The notes beneath the pieces were generated by a model. That model was not told the DNA's origin. It did no database searches and saw only the letters and a list, made by a program, of their open reading frames with translations. Both the position numbers and the translations under genes were made by a program. A stretch of 64,000 bases of DNA from the NCBI RefSeq assembly GCF_913773635.1, contig NZ_CAJYGQ010000003.1, positions 186,001 to 250,000 on the forward strand, in the 5' to 3' direction. Position 1 is the first letter of the stretch, and every line of letters begins with the position of its first letter. The DNA comes from an uncultured Mucilaginibacter sp. (GTDB lineage Bacteria; Bacteroidota; Bacteroidia; Sphingobacteriales; Sphingobacteriaceae). Of the stretch, positions 16,969 to 23,887 are shown one piece after another.

Positions 16969-17979
16969 ATGTTAGATATAGCCTCGCTTAGCGAATTATT
17001 AAACCAGCCCCGCAAAATTGTTATCACCACGCATCATAAACCTGATGGTGATGCTATGGGTTCTTCATTGGGTTTATATAATTACCTGGTGCAGCAAGGG
17101 CACCACGCCGTAGTTATAGCACCAACAGATTATCCTGAGTTTTTATGGTGGATGCCGGGTAACGAAGAGGTTATCATCTATACCGAAAAAACCGAAACTG
17201 CAGCCCGGTTGATTGCCGAAGCTGAAATTGTTTTCTGCCTCGATTTTAATCATCTGAGTCGTATTAACCAAATGGGTGAACTGGTTGGCGAAAGCAGTGC
17301 TGTTAAAGTGATGATTGATCATCACCTTGAGCCGCAGGATTTTGATGACTATCGCTACTGGAATATTAATGCCTGTGCAACTGCCCAGTTGGTTTATAGC
17401 TTCATAGTTGAAGAGCTGCAACACCCCGAGCTTATTAATGCCGATGTTGCTACTTGCCTGTATACAGGTATCATGACTGATTCTGCTTCATTCCGTTTGC
17501 CAAATACTACTGCTGCGGTGCACCGCATTGTGGCTAACCTTATTGATGCAGGTGCTGTTAACTGGCGCATACACGAGTTGGTATACAGCAATGCTCCTGA
17601 AAACAGGCTTAGGTTTTTAGGCTACTGTTTAAGTAACAAGCTCGAAATTTTACGCGAATACAATACGGCCTTAATCAGCGTTACTAAAGAAGAACTTAAA
17701 AAATACGAATCAAACACCGGAGATACCGAAGGCATTGTAAATTATGCTTTATCAATAACCGGCATACGGTTAGCGGCCTTTATAGTTGAACGTACTGACA
17801 TGGTTAAACTATCGTTACGGTCAACAGGCGAGTTCCCGGCAAATGAAATATGTAAAAAGTATTTTAACGGCGGCGGGCACCGGAATGCAGCGGGCGGCCA
17901 GTCGGGCAATAGCCTTGAAGAGACTATTCAACAATTTAAACAAATACTACCCGAATACAAAACACTGTTAATTCAATAA
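16969..17979 (+). CDS. nrnA: DHH/DHHA1 phosphoesterase, NrnA-like (nanoRNase / pAp phosphatase)
   Basis: 336 residues from the ATG at 16969 (the track starts one codon earlier at TTG). DHH-family motifs in order: THHKPDGDAMGSSLG, CLDFNHLSRI, VMIDHHLEP, TGIMTDSASFRLPNT, and the DHHA1 substrate motif FNGGGHRNAAGGQSG near the C-terminus. NrnA removes residual 2-5 nt RNAs and can dephosphorylate 3'-phosphoadenosine 5'-phosphate; this organism class lacks Orn, so it is likely the main nanoRNase. It is followed 7 nt later by an FKBP lipoprotein gene, suggesting an operon. Confidence 0.9.
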   Translation: MLDIASLSELLNQPRKIVITTHHKPDGDAMGSSLGLYNYLVQQGHHAVVIAPTDYPEFLWWMPGNEEVIIYTEKTETAARLIAEAEIVFCLDFNHLSRINQMGELVGESSAVKVMIDHHLEPQDFDDYRYWNINACATAQLVYSFIVEELQHPELINADVATCLYTGIMTDSASFRLPNTTAAVHRIVANLIDAGAVNWRIHELVYSNAPENRLRFLGYCLSNKLEILREYNTALISVTKEELKKYESNTGDTEGIVNYALSITGIRLAAFIVERTDMVKLSLRSTGEFPANEICKKYFNGGGHRNAAGGQSGNSLEETIQQFKQILPEYKTLLIQ

Positions 17980-17986
17980 ACAAACA

Positions 17987-18961
17987 ATGAGAAAAAGTTT
18001 AATGTTTTTAACCGCAGCAGCAATTGGCCTGGCCAGCTGTAACAGCGGATTTAAAAAGGGTGACGGCGGTTTGCTGTACACCATTCATGAAGATAAAGAA
18101 GGTGCTCCGGTTAAGGAGGGGGATTTTATAAGTGTAAACCTGATTGCTAAAACTGATGCCGATTCGGTACTTTTTAACTCTTATGATCAGGGTAAACCTA
18201 TGCCTACCTTAATGCCTAAACCACAGTATAAAGGTGATATTTATGCGGGTATAAGCAAGCTGAGCGAAGGTGACAGCGCAACCTTCAAAATCAACACCGA
18301 CTCAATGTTTAAGGCAAGCCCAACTCCGCGCCCGGCTAACTTAAAAGGTAAATACATTATTTACCAGGTGAAGGTTGTTAAAATTATTCCAAAAGGTAAG
18401 CTGAGCGATCAGGTATTTCAGGGTCGTATAACTGATTACTTTAAAGCAGAGTCGGCTAAGCTTAAAGGTGTTGAGCCAGGCAAAATCAGTAAATATATTG
18501 CTGCAAACAACATCAAAGCTACCAAAACTTCAACCGGCCTCCAGTATCAAATAACTAAACCAGGCTCAGGCCCAACTATTGCAAAAGGTGATACCGCTGT
18601 AGTAAACTACACAGGTAAACTTGTTAGCGGTAAAGTATTTGATACCAGCATCAAAGAAATTGCTCAAAAAGAAAAAACTTATGACGCTAACCGCCCTTAC
18701 CAGCCTATTCGCATTGCTGTAGGTGCAGGTGCTGTTATACCTGGTTGGGATGAAGGTTTGCAGTTGCTTAACAAGGGTGCTAAAGCTACATTGGTTATAC
18801 CATCAAGCCTGGCATACGGCGAGCAAGGCTTAGGCCCGGTTCCTCCGTTTGCGCCAATTGTATTTGATGTTGAATTGGTTGACATTGTGCATCCAAAAGC
18901 TGGTGCAGCAGCGCCAACTATGCAACTACCTGCACCAACTCAGGCTCCGGCAAAACAATAA
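17987..18961 (+). CDS. FKBP-type peptidyl-prolyl isomerase, lipoprotein with two FKBP-like domains
   Basis: 324 residues with a lipoprotein signal (MRKSLMFLTAAAIGLASC, Cys18). A divergent FKBP-like region occupies about residues 35-135 (GDFISVNLIAKTDADSVLFNSYDQGKP, LSEGDSATFKI, YIIYQVKVVKI). A canonical FKBP domain follows at about 195-305 (GDTAVVNYTGKLVSGKVFDTS, GAVIPGWDEGLQLLNKGAKATLVIPSSLAYGEQG, PIVFDVELVDI). It ends in an Ala/Pro-rich tail. It would catalyse proline isomerisation in the periplasm or on a membrane. It pairs with the paralogue downstream. Confidence 0.9.
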   Translation: MRKSLMFLTAAAIGLASCNSGFKKGDGGLLYTIHEDKEGAPVKEGDFISVNLIAKTDADSVLFNSYDQGKPMPTLMPKPQYKGDIYAGISKLSEGDSATFKINTDSMFKASPTPRPANLKGKYIIYQVKVVKIIPKGKLSDQVFQGRITDYFKAESAKLKGVEPGKISKYIAANNIKATKTSTGLQYQITKPGSGPTIAKGDTAVVNYTGKLVSGKVFDTSIKEIAQKEKTYDANRPYQPIRIAVGAGAVIPGWDEGLQLLNKGAKATLVIPSSLAYGEQGLGPVPPFAPIVFDVELVDIVHPKAGAAAPTMQLPAPTQAPAKQ

Positions 18962-18983
18962 AATTTAATATTATACTTTCTCC

Positions 18984-19050
18984 TCATTGCGAGAAACAAT
19001 GCAACTGTACGTTTAAAAAACAGCACGGTTGCGTTGTTCCTCGCAATTGA
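18984..19050. repeat. REP-like imperfect inverted repeat between the two FKBP genes
   Basis: Left arm 18984-19008 starts TCATTGCGAGAAACAATG; right arm 19025-19050 ends GTTCCTCGCAATTGA. The arms (~25 nt) differ by one A-C mismatch, two G-T wobbles and a 1-nt bulge, with a 16-nt loop. It resembles the 'attgcgagg..' hairpins scattered in several Bacteroidota genomes; that resemblance is from memory. Confidence 0.6.
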
Positions 19051-19070
19051 TGTATTAGGACATTTACAGA

Positions 19071-20099
19071 ATGAAAAAAGCTTTCTTATTAACGGTTTTT
19101 GCAGCGGCATACATTGGTCAGGCTGTTGCACAAGCCAACTATATCAAAACACCTAAAGGGGCATTATACGCTATCTTAAAAGCCGGTGGCGGTGCAAAAA
19201 TTAAACAGGGTGAGGTAATAACCTTCCAGTTTACACAAAAAAATGATCGCGACTCGCTTTTAGGCAGCTCATACCAAATGGGTAAGCCCGCAATGGTACA
19301 GGTGCAGCCCAGCCGTAGCGTTTCTGATTTAATGGAGGTGTTTACAGTGCTTAGTGTTAATGACAGCGCACGTGTACGTATACCAACTGATTCTATTTTT
19401 GCAGGGCATGAGGATGGGCGTCCGCCGTTTTTACCAAAAGGCAGCTACCTTAACTTTACTATAAAAGTTGAGAAAACGCAAAGCCTTGATGAGGCTATGG
19501 CCGAACGGAATGCTGCTATGGAAAAAGAAAAGACCGAACGCGCAGCCATGGCCGAAAAATTACGCGGTGAAGAGAAAGCAACTTTAGCGAGGTATATAGC
19601 CGATAATCAACTTACGCCACAAACCACAACATCCGGCTTAAAATATATTATTACTACTCCATCTGCCGGCAGGAAGCCCGTAAATGGCGATACATTACTG
19701 GTCAACTATGCAGGGCGTACCATGGATGGTAAACTATTTGATTCAAGCATTGAAGAGGTAGCAAAAGCCGGAGGCCTTCAGCAACCCGGCCGGAACTATG
19801 AGCCTATCAAAGTAGTAGTTGGAGACGGACAAGTGATACGCGGATGGGATGAGGGTTTGTTATTGGTTAACGAAGGCGCAAAAGCCAAATTCATTATCCC
19901 ATCGGCTTTAGCTTACGGTGAGCGCGGAGCCGGTGCTGATATTAAGCCTTATAGTCCGCTGGTTTTTGATGTTGAGGTTGTAAAGGTAATACCTGGTGTA
20001 CGCAAGAAGGCCGTTGCTAAGACGGGTGTTAAGCGAGCCCCGGCAAAAAAAGCCACAGGTAAAAGGACTGCAACTAAAAGAAAAGTCACCAAAAAATAA
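19071..20099 (+). CDS. FKBP-type peptidyl-prolyl isomerase with a lysine-rich C-terminal tail
   Basis: 342 residues. Signal peptide MKKAFLLTVFAAAYIGQAVAQ (type I, unlike the lipoprotein paralogue upstream). A divergent N-terminal FKBP-like region is followed by a charged helix (MAERNAAMEKEKTERAAMAEKLRGEEKATL) and a C-terminal FKBP domain (GDTLLVNYAGRTMDGKLFDSS, QVIRGWDEGLLLVNEGAKAKFIIPSALAYGERGAG, PLVFDVEVVKV). The last ~30 residues are Lys/Arg/Ala/Thr-rich, like a histone H1 tail (KRAPAKKATGKRTATKRK). Isomerase role in the periplasm is likely. The tail could bind anionic polymer, but this is a guess. Confidence 0.9.
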   Translation: MKKAFLLTVFAAAYIGQAVAQANYIKTPKGALYAILKAGGGAKIKQGEVITFQFTQKNDRDSLLGSSYQMGKPAMVQVQPSRSVSDLMEVFTVLSVNDSARVRIPTDSIFAGHEDGRPPFLPKGSYLNFTIKVEKTQSLDEAMAERNAAMEKEKTERAAMAEKLRGEEKATLARYIADNQLTPQTTTSGLKYIITTPSAGRKPVNGDTLLVNYAGRTMDGKLFDSSIEEVAKAGGLQQPGRNYEPIKVVVGDGQVIRGWDEGLLLVNEGAKAKFIIPSALAYGERGAGADIKPYSPLVFDVEVVKVIPGVRKKAVAKTGVKRAPAKKATGKRTATKRKVTKK

Positions 20100-20107
20100 T
20101 ATTGTGC

Positions 20108-20140
20108 AAAAGCCCTGCGTTAACATCGCAGGGCTTTTTA
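20108..20140 (+). terminator. Intrinsic terminator after the second FKBP gene
   Basis: A 12-bp perfect stem (AAAAGCCCTGCG / CGCAGGGCTTTT) with a 7-nt loop and trailing T residues, 9 nt after the stop. It ends only 12 nt before the tatD-like start codon. Confidence 0.88.
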
Positions 20141-20150
20141 CTTTCGCGCC

Positions 20151-20918
20151 ATGGTACTAACCGATACGCATACTCATCAATATTATGAAACTGATTCTGT
20201 TAAAAAGGATGAAGTTATACAGCGGTGCATAAGCAACGGTGTTAGCAGGTTGTTTTTACCTAATGTTGATAGCAGTAGTATTGCGCAAGTGATGGATATG
20301 GTAAACCGGTATCCGCAAAACTGCTTCGCCATGATGGGATTGCACCCATGCGATGTAAAAGCCAATTGGGAGGAGGAACTTGAGGTTATTTACGCTGCCC
20401 TGCAACAAAACAAAGTATATGCTGTTGGCGAGATAGGAATTGACTTATACTGGGACAAGACCTTTATAAGCGAGCAGCAGGAAGCCTTTCGCCGACAAAT
20501 TGGTTGGGCCAAAGCTGCAGGTTTACCCATTAATATTCATTGCCGCAATGCGTTTGATGAGGTATATGAGATATTAACCGAGCAGTATGATGATAAGCTA
20601 CGGGGGATATTTCACTGTTTTTCGGGAACGCTAGAGCAGGCCAATAAAATTATTGACCTGGGTTTTAAGCTTGGAATTGGCGGTGTTGTAACTTACAAAA
20701 ATGCCGGGTTGGACAAGGTTGTTGAACAAATAGACCTAAAACATGTGGTTTTAGAAACAGATTCTCCGTATCTTACTCCCGTACCGTTTCGTGGTAAGCC
20801 TAATGAAAGCTCATATTTGGTACATGTGGCCCAAAAGGTAGCCGATTTGCACCGTATAAGTATTGAGGCAGTTGCCGAAATTACAACTGAAAACTCCAAA
20901 ATGATTTTTGGGGTTTAA
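20151..20918 (+). CDS. TatD-family metal-dependent hydrolase (DNase)
   Basis: 255 residues with all TatD motifs: LTDTHTHQYYE, MMGLHPCDV, VGEIGIDLYWDKT, INIHCRNAFDE, GIFHCFSGT and VLETDSPYLTPVPFRGKPNES. The metal-binding His/Glu/Asp set is complete. TatD enzymes are amidohydrolase-fold nucleases with 3'-5' exonuclease activity on DNA or RNA, linked to repair and RNA quality control. The next gene, a type I asparaginase, follows after 52 nt on the same strand, an order seen in other Bacteroidota. The family also contains D-tyrosyl-tRNA deacylase-like annotations, so the exact substrate is open. Confidence 0.93.
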   Translation: MVLTDTHTHQYYETDSVKKDEVIQRCISNGVSRLFLPNVDSSSIAQVMDMVNRYPQNCFAMMGLHPCDVKANWEEELEVIYAALQQNKVYAVGEIGIDLYWDKTFISEQQEAFRRQIGWAKAAGLPINIHCRNAFDEVYEILTEQYDDKLRGIFHCFSGTLEQANKIIDLGFKLGIGGVVTYKNAGLDKVVEQIDLKHVVLETDSPYLTPVPFRGKPNESSYLVHVAQKVADLHRISIEAVAEITTENSKMIFGV

Positions 20919-20970
20919 TGGTGTTATTAATTAACAATTTATTATTTTCAAAAGTATAACCAATTATTAA

Positions 20971-21990
20971 ATGTGCCAGATACTGATCATCTATACCGGT
21001 GGGACAATAGGTATGATGAGCGACCCACGCACTAAAGCCTTAGTGCCCATAAATTTTGAGCAAATTATGGAGAACGTTCCTGAATTGGAGCGTTTAAACT
21101 GCCGTATTAAAGTACACTCGTTTGAGGATATTATCGATTCATCAAACATGAGTCCGGCTATTTGGAGCCGCCTGGCCGGTTTAATTCAAAAGCATTACGA
21201 CGAGGTTGATGGCTTTGTGATTTTACACGGCTCAGATACGATGGCCTATTCGGCATCTGCATTAAGTTTCATGCTTGAAAACCTGGCCAAGCCTGTAATT
21301 TTTACTGGTTCGCAATTGCCTATCAGTGCTATACGTACTGACGCTAAAGAGAATTTAATGACGGCCATAGAGCTGGCCAAGGCTAAAAAGAACGATAGAG
21401 TACGCGTACCTGAGGTTTGTATATATTTCGATTACAAATTATTTAGAGGTAACCGCGCGTTTAAATATAATTCATCAAAATTTGAGGCTTTCCGCTCACC
21501 AAACTATCCGGTACTAGCCGAGTCGGGTGTACACCTGCGCTTCAGTATAAATGATATACGCAAACCAGGCGAAGGTGAATTGATTGTGCATAAAGAGTTT
21601 ACAAGTGATGTTGCCGTTTTAAAGCTGTATCCGGGTATTAGCCCTAAAGTTGTTGAAAACATTGTAAATTCTGATGTGCGTGGTATTGTAATGGAAACCT
21701 TCGGAGCAGGTAATACAACAACCGACCAATGGTTTACCGATTTACTGAAAGGTGCAATTGACAGCGGAAAGGTTATTGTTGATATATCTCAATGTAAGGT
21801 GGGTACTGTTGAGTTAGGCCGTTACGAAACCAGCAAGCAACTTAAGGATATTGGCGTTGCCAATGGTTACGATATGACGTTTGAAGCCGCTATCACTAAA
21901 ACAATGTTTTTATTAAGCCAGTTTGAAGATCCTAAGGAAGTGAACTACTGGCTTGAGCAGGATATTCGCGGCGAATTGACAGTTTCGTAA
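20971..21990 (+). CDS. ansA: Type I L-asparaginase
   Basis: 339 residues, matching the cytosolic type I family: ILIIYTGGTIGM with the nucleophile Thr near the N-terminus, LHGSDTMAYSASALSFML with the second catalytic Thr, FTGSQLPISAIRTDAKENL and ETFGAGNTTTD. It hydrolyses asparagine to aspartate and ammonia. There is no signal peptide, in agreement with the cytosolic, lower-affinity type. It ends 25 nt before a palindromic repeat unit that may also serve as its terminator. Confidence 0.95.
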   Translation: MCQILIIYTGGTIGMMSDPRTKALVPINFEQIMENVPELERLNCRIKVHSFEDIIDSSNMSPAIWSRLAGLIQKHYDEVDGFVILHGSDTMAYSASALSFMLENLAKPVIFTGSQLPISAIRTDAKENLMTAIELAKAKKNDRVRVPEVCIYFDYKLFRGNRAFKYNSSKFEAFRSPNYPVLAESGVHLRFSINDIRKPGEGELIVHKEFTSDVAVLKLYPGISPKVVENIVNSDVRGIVMETFGAGNTTTDQWFTDLLKGAIDSGKVIVDISQCKVGTVELGRYETSKQLKDIGVANGYDMTFEAAITKTMFLLSQFEDPKEVNYWLEQDIRGELTVS

Positions 21991-22014
21991 GAAGAAGGGC
22001 TTTATATCCCGCGC

Positions 22015-22039
22015 GTCATGCTGAATTTATTTCAGCATC
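22015..22039. repeat. Palindromic repeat unit, copy 1 (left of GIY-YIG gene)
   Basis: A 25-nt unit with the hairpin core GCTGAATTTATTTCAGC. It matches copy 3 at 22462-22486 in inverse orientation except for two paired positions (T-A here, C-G there). See the corresponding finding. Confidence 0.75.
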
Positions 22040-22076
22040 CCTTATGCTAAGCCGATTGTTTGCTTGCCTAATGAGG

Positions 22077-22090
22077 TGCTGAAATAAATT
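22077..22090. repeat. Palindromic repeat unit, partial inverted copy 2
   Basis: TGCTGAAATAAATT is the exact inverse of 22024-22037, so copies 1 and 2 can fold into one hairpin with a 39-nt loop. It lies 36 nt from the GIY-YIG stop codon. Confidence 0.6.
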
Positions 22091-22125
22091 TATTATAACA
22101 AACAATGGCATTCAACCATGCTAAT

Positions 22126-22428
22126 CTAATCCAGCTCCAACTCAAGTTTTAAATCCTTCATAGTAGGATTAACTGAAGTAATGAGATTGATTTTCCAGTC
22201 TTTGTGCCAATTTTTTAATTGCTTCTCTCTATCAATAGCATCACTAATGCGTTCATAGTATTCGTAATAAATCAAATCATAAAGGCGATATTTCTTTACA
22301 AATTTTGAGCCTTCACTGCTGTTTAAATGCTGCCAAACTCTTGCGCTTAAGTTACTGGTAACACCAATATAGAAAGTTGTTCTGTACTGGTTCGACATAA
22401 TGTACACATGGCCTTGTTTGAATAGCAT
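22126..22428 (-). CDS. GIY-YIG endonuclease domain protein (UPF0213-like)
   Basis: 100 residues forming a single GIY-YIG domain: HVYIMSN (GIY variant), FYIGVTSNLSARVWQH (YIG plus the catalytic Arg), SKFVKKYRLYDLIYYE, and DAIDREKQLKNWHKDWKINLI with the metal-binding Glu. The protein has no extra DNA-binding domain. Small stand-alone GIY-YIG proteins are widespread in Bacteroidota, often in several copies; their cellular role is not established, although they belong to the structure-selective nuclease superfamily of homing endonucleases and UvrC. Here the gene is bracketed by palindromic repeats and is inserted between two unrelated housekeeping genes. Confidence 0.88.
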   Translation of the reverse strand: MLFKQGHVYIMSNQYRTTFYIGVTSNLSARVWQHLNSSEGSKFVKKYRLYDLIYYEYYERISDAIDREKQLKNWHKDWKINLITSVNPTMKDLKLELELD

Positions 22429-22461
22429 ATTACTATAATCCCTTCATAACCTGTCCTGTGA

Positions 22462-22486
22462 GATGCCGAAATAAATTCGGCATGAC
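22462..22486. repeat. Palindromic repeat unit, copy 3 (right of GIY-YIG gene)
   Basis: A 25-nt unit with the hairpin core GCCGAAATAAATTCGGC. Read on the minus strand it equals copy 1 apart from a compensatory C-G/T-A exchange in the stem. It lies 33 nt upstream of the GIY-YIG start. Confidence 0.75.
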
Positions 22487-22597
22487 TGTATTTCGTTAAC
22501 TAATCCTTTTAAGGTCATGTTCAACCTGTTTAGCACCCCAGATGCTTAGTTGGAAATCTGTTTTCTTGTTGTATGTGAAATGAGTTCAACGTGATAG

Positions 22598-23800
22598 TTA
22601 TTTGTTCACTATTTCATAGCACTGCTGCGCAATCTCCAGTTCTTCGTTAGTTGGCACAATTAAAATTTTAACCTTTGAGTTTGCCGTACTAATTTCACGA
22701 ATGCCTTTAGCGCGGGTGCTATTTACTGGAGTGTCAAGTTCAATACCTAAATACTCCAAATCGGTACAAATCAGCTCGCGTATCAGGGCGTCGTTTTCTC
22801 CAACGCCGGCAGTGAAAATGATGGCGTCAAGTCCGTTTAAAACAGCAGTATATGAGCCAATGTACTTTTTAATGCGGTAGGCATACAGGTCGTAAGCTAG
22901 TTTTGCCTGCTCATCGCCTTGTTCAATGGCTGCGGTAATATCGCGCATATCGCTGTGGCCGGTAAGGCCCAGCATACCGCTGCGCTTATTAAGCAGGTTG
23001 CTCACTTGTTCAATGTCATAGCCTAATTGGTTAACCAGGTAAAATACCACCGTAGCATCAATATCGCCCGAACGTGTGCCCATGATTAGCCCGCTCAACG
23101 GACCAAATCCCATACTGGTATCAACCGACTGCCCATCGTTAACCGCAGCCATACTGCAGCCGTTGCCCAGGTGTATGCTAATGAGTTTGCTATCAGCCTT
23201 ACCCAAGTAGTCGGCAGCTTGTTCAGTCACATACTTATGGCTGGTGCCATGAAAGCCGTAGGTGCGTATATTAAAATCTGTATAATATGAATTTGGTATA
23301 GCGAAACGAAACGCCTCAGGAGGTAAAGTTTGATGAAATGCGGTATCAAAAACACCTATTTGGGTAGCATTAACAAATATCTTTTCAGCTACCTCAATAC
23401 CTAAATAACTGGCCGGATTATGTAAGGGGGCTAATTGAAAAGTGCCTTTCAGCTCCTCTTTTACCTTGGCATCAATAATGGTAGTGGTGGTAAAACGCTC
23501 GCCGCCATGCACAATGCGATGTCCAACTACCTTAATGTCGGCAGGGTCTTGTATAACGGCAAGTTCGCCTTCTGTAAGCAAAGTGTTTACTTCTTTAAGT
23601 CCGGCTTCATGATCGGGCAGTTCTTCAGGCGTAAGTTTAATCACTTTCTCCTCGCCATCAACAAAAACCTTGTGGGTTATGGTTGGATTGCTCAAGCCAA
23701 TGCGCTCCACCAATCCGCTGCAAACAGGCGTGTTGGTTGGCATTTTAAATAACTGATATTTAATAGAGCTGCTGCCGGAATTAACTACAAAGATGTTCAT
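22598..23800 (-). CDS. ackA: Acetate kinase
   Basis: 400 residues from the ATG at 23800 (MNIFVVNSGSSSIKYQLF); the ORF-track start at 23839 adds 13 unconserved residues. Motifs of the acetokinase family: NSGSSSIKYQLF, VGHRIVHGGERF, IGVFDTAFHQTLP, YGFHGTSHKYV, SIHLGNGCSMAAV, GFGPLSGLIMGTRSGDID and FTAGVGEND. It makes ATP from acetyl phosphate and ADP, or the reverse. pta lies directly upstream on the same strand (87-nt gap), so both act together to interconvert acetyl-CoA and acetate. Confidence 0.98.
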   Translation of the reverse strand: MNIFVVNSGSSSIKYQLFKMPTNTPVCSGLVERIGLSNPTITHKVFVDGEEKVIKLTPEELPDHEAGLKEVNTLLTEGELAVIQDPADIKVVGHRIVHGGERFTTTTIIDAKVKEELKGTFQLAPLHNPASYLGIEVAEKIFVNATQIGVFDTAFHQTLPPEAFRFAIPNSYYTDFNIRTYGFHGTSHKYVTEQAADYLGKADSKLISIHLGNGCSMAAVNDGQSVDTSMGFGPLSGLIMGTRSGDIDATVVFYLVNQLGYDIEQVSNLLNKRSGMLGLTGHSDMRDITAAIEQGDEQAKLAYDLYAYRIKKYIGSYTAVLNGLDAIIFTAGVGENDALIRELICTDLEYLGIELDTPVNSTRAKGIREISTANSKVKILIVPTNEELEIAQQCYEIVNK

Positions 23801-23887
23801 GTGATTTTGTTTATGGTCAATAGACCATATATATAGCATAGTTTATCAAATTATCATAGTTAATGAACCATCAACTATGAACTAAAA

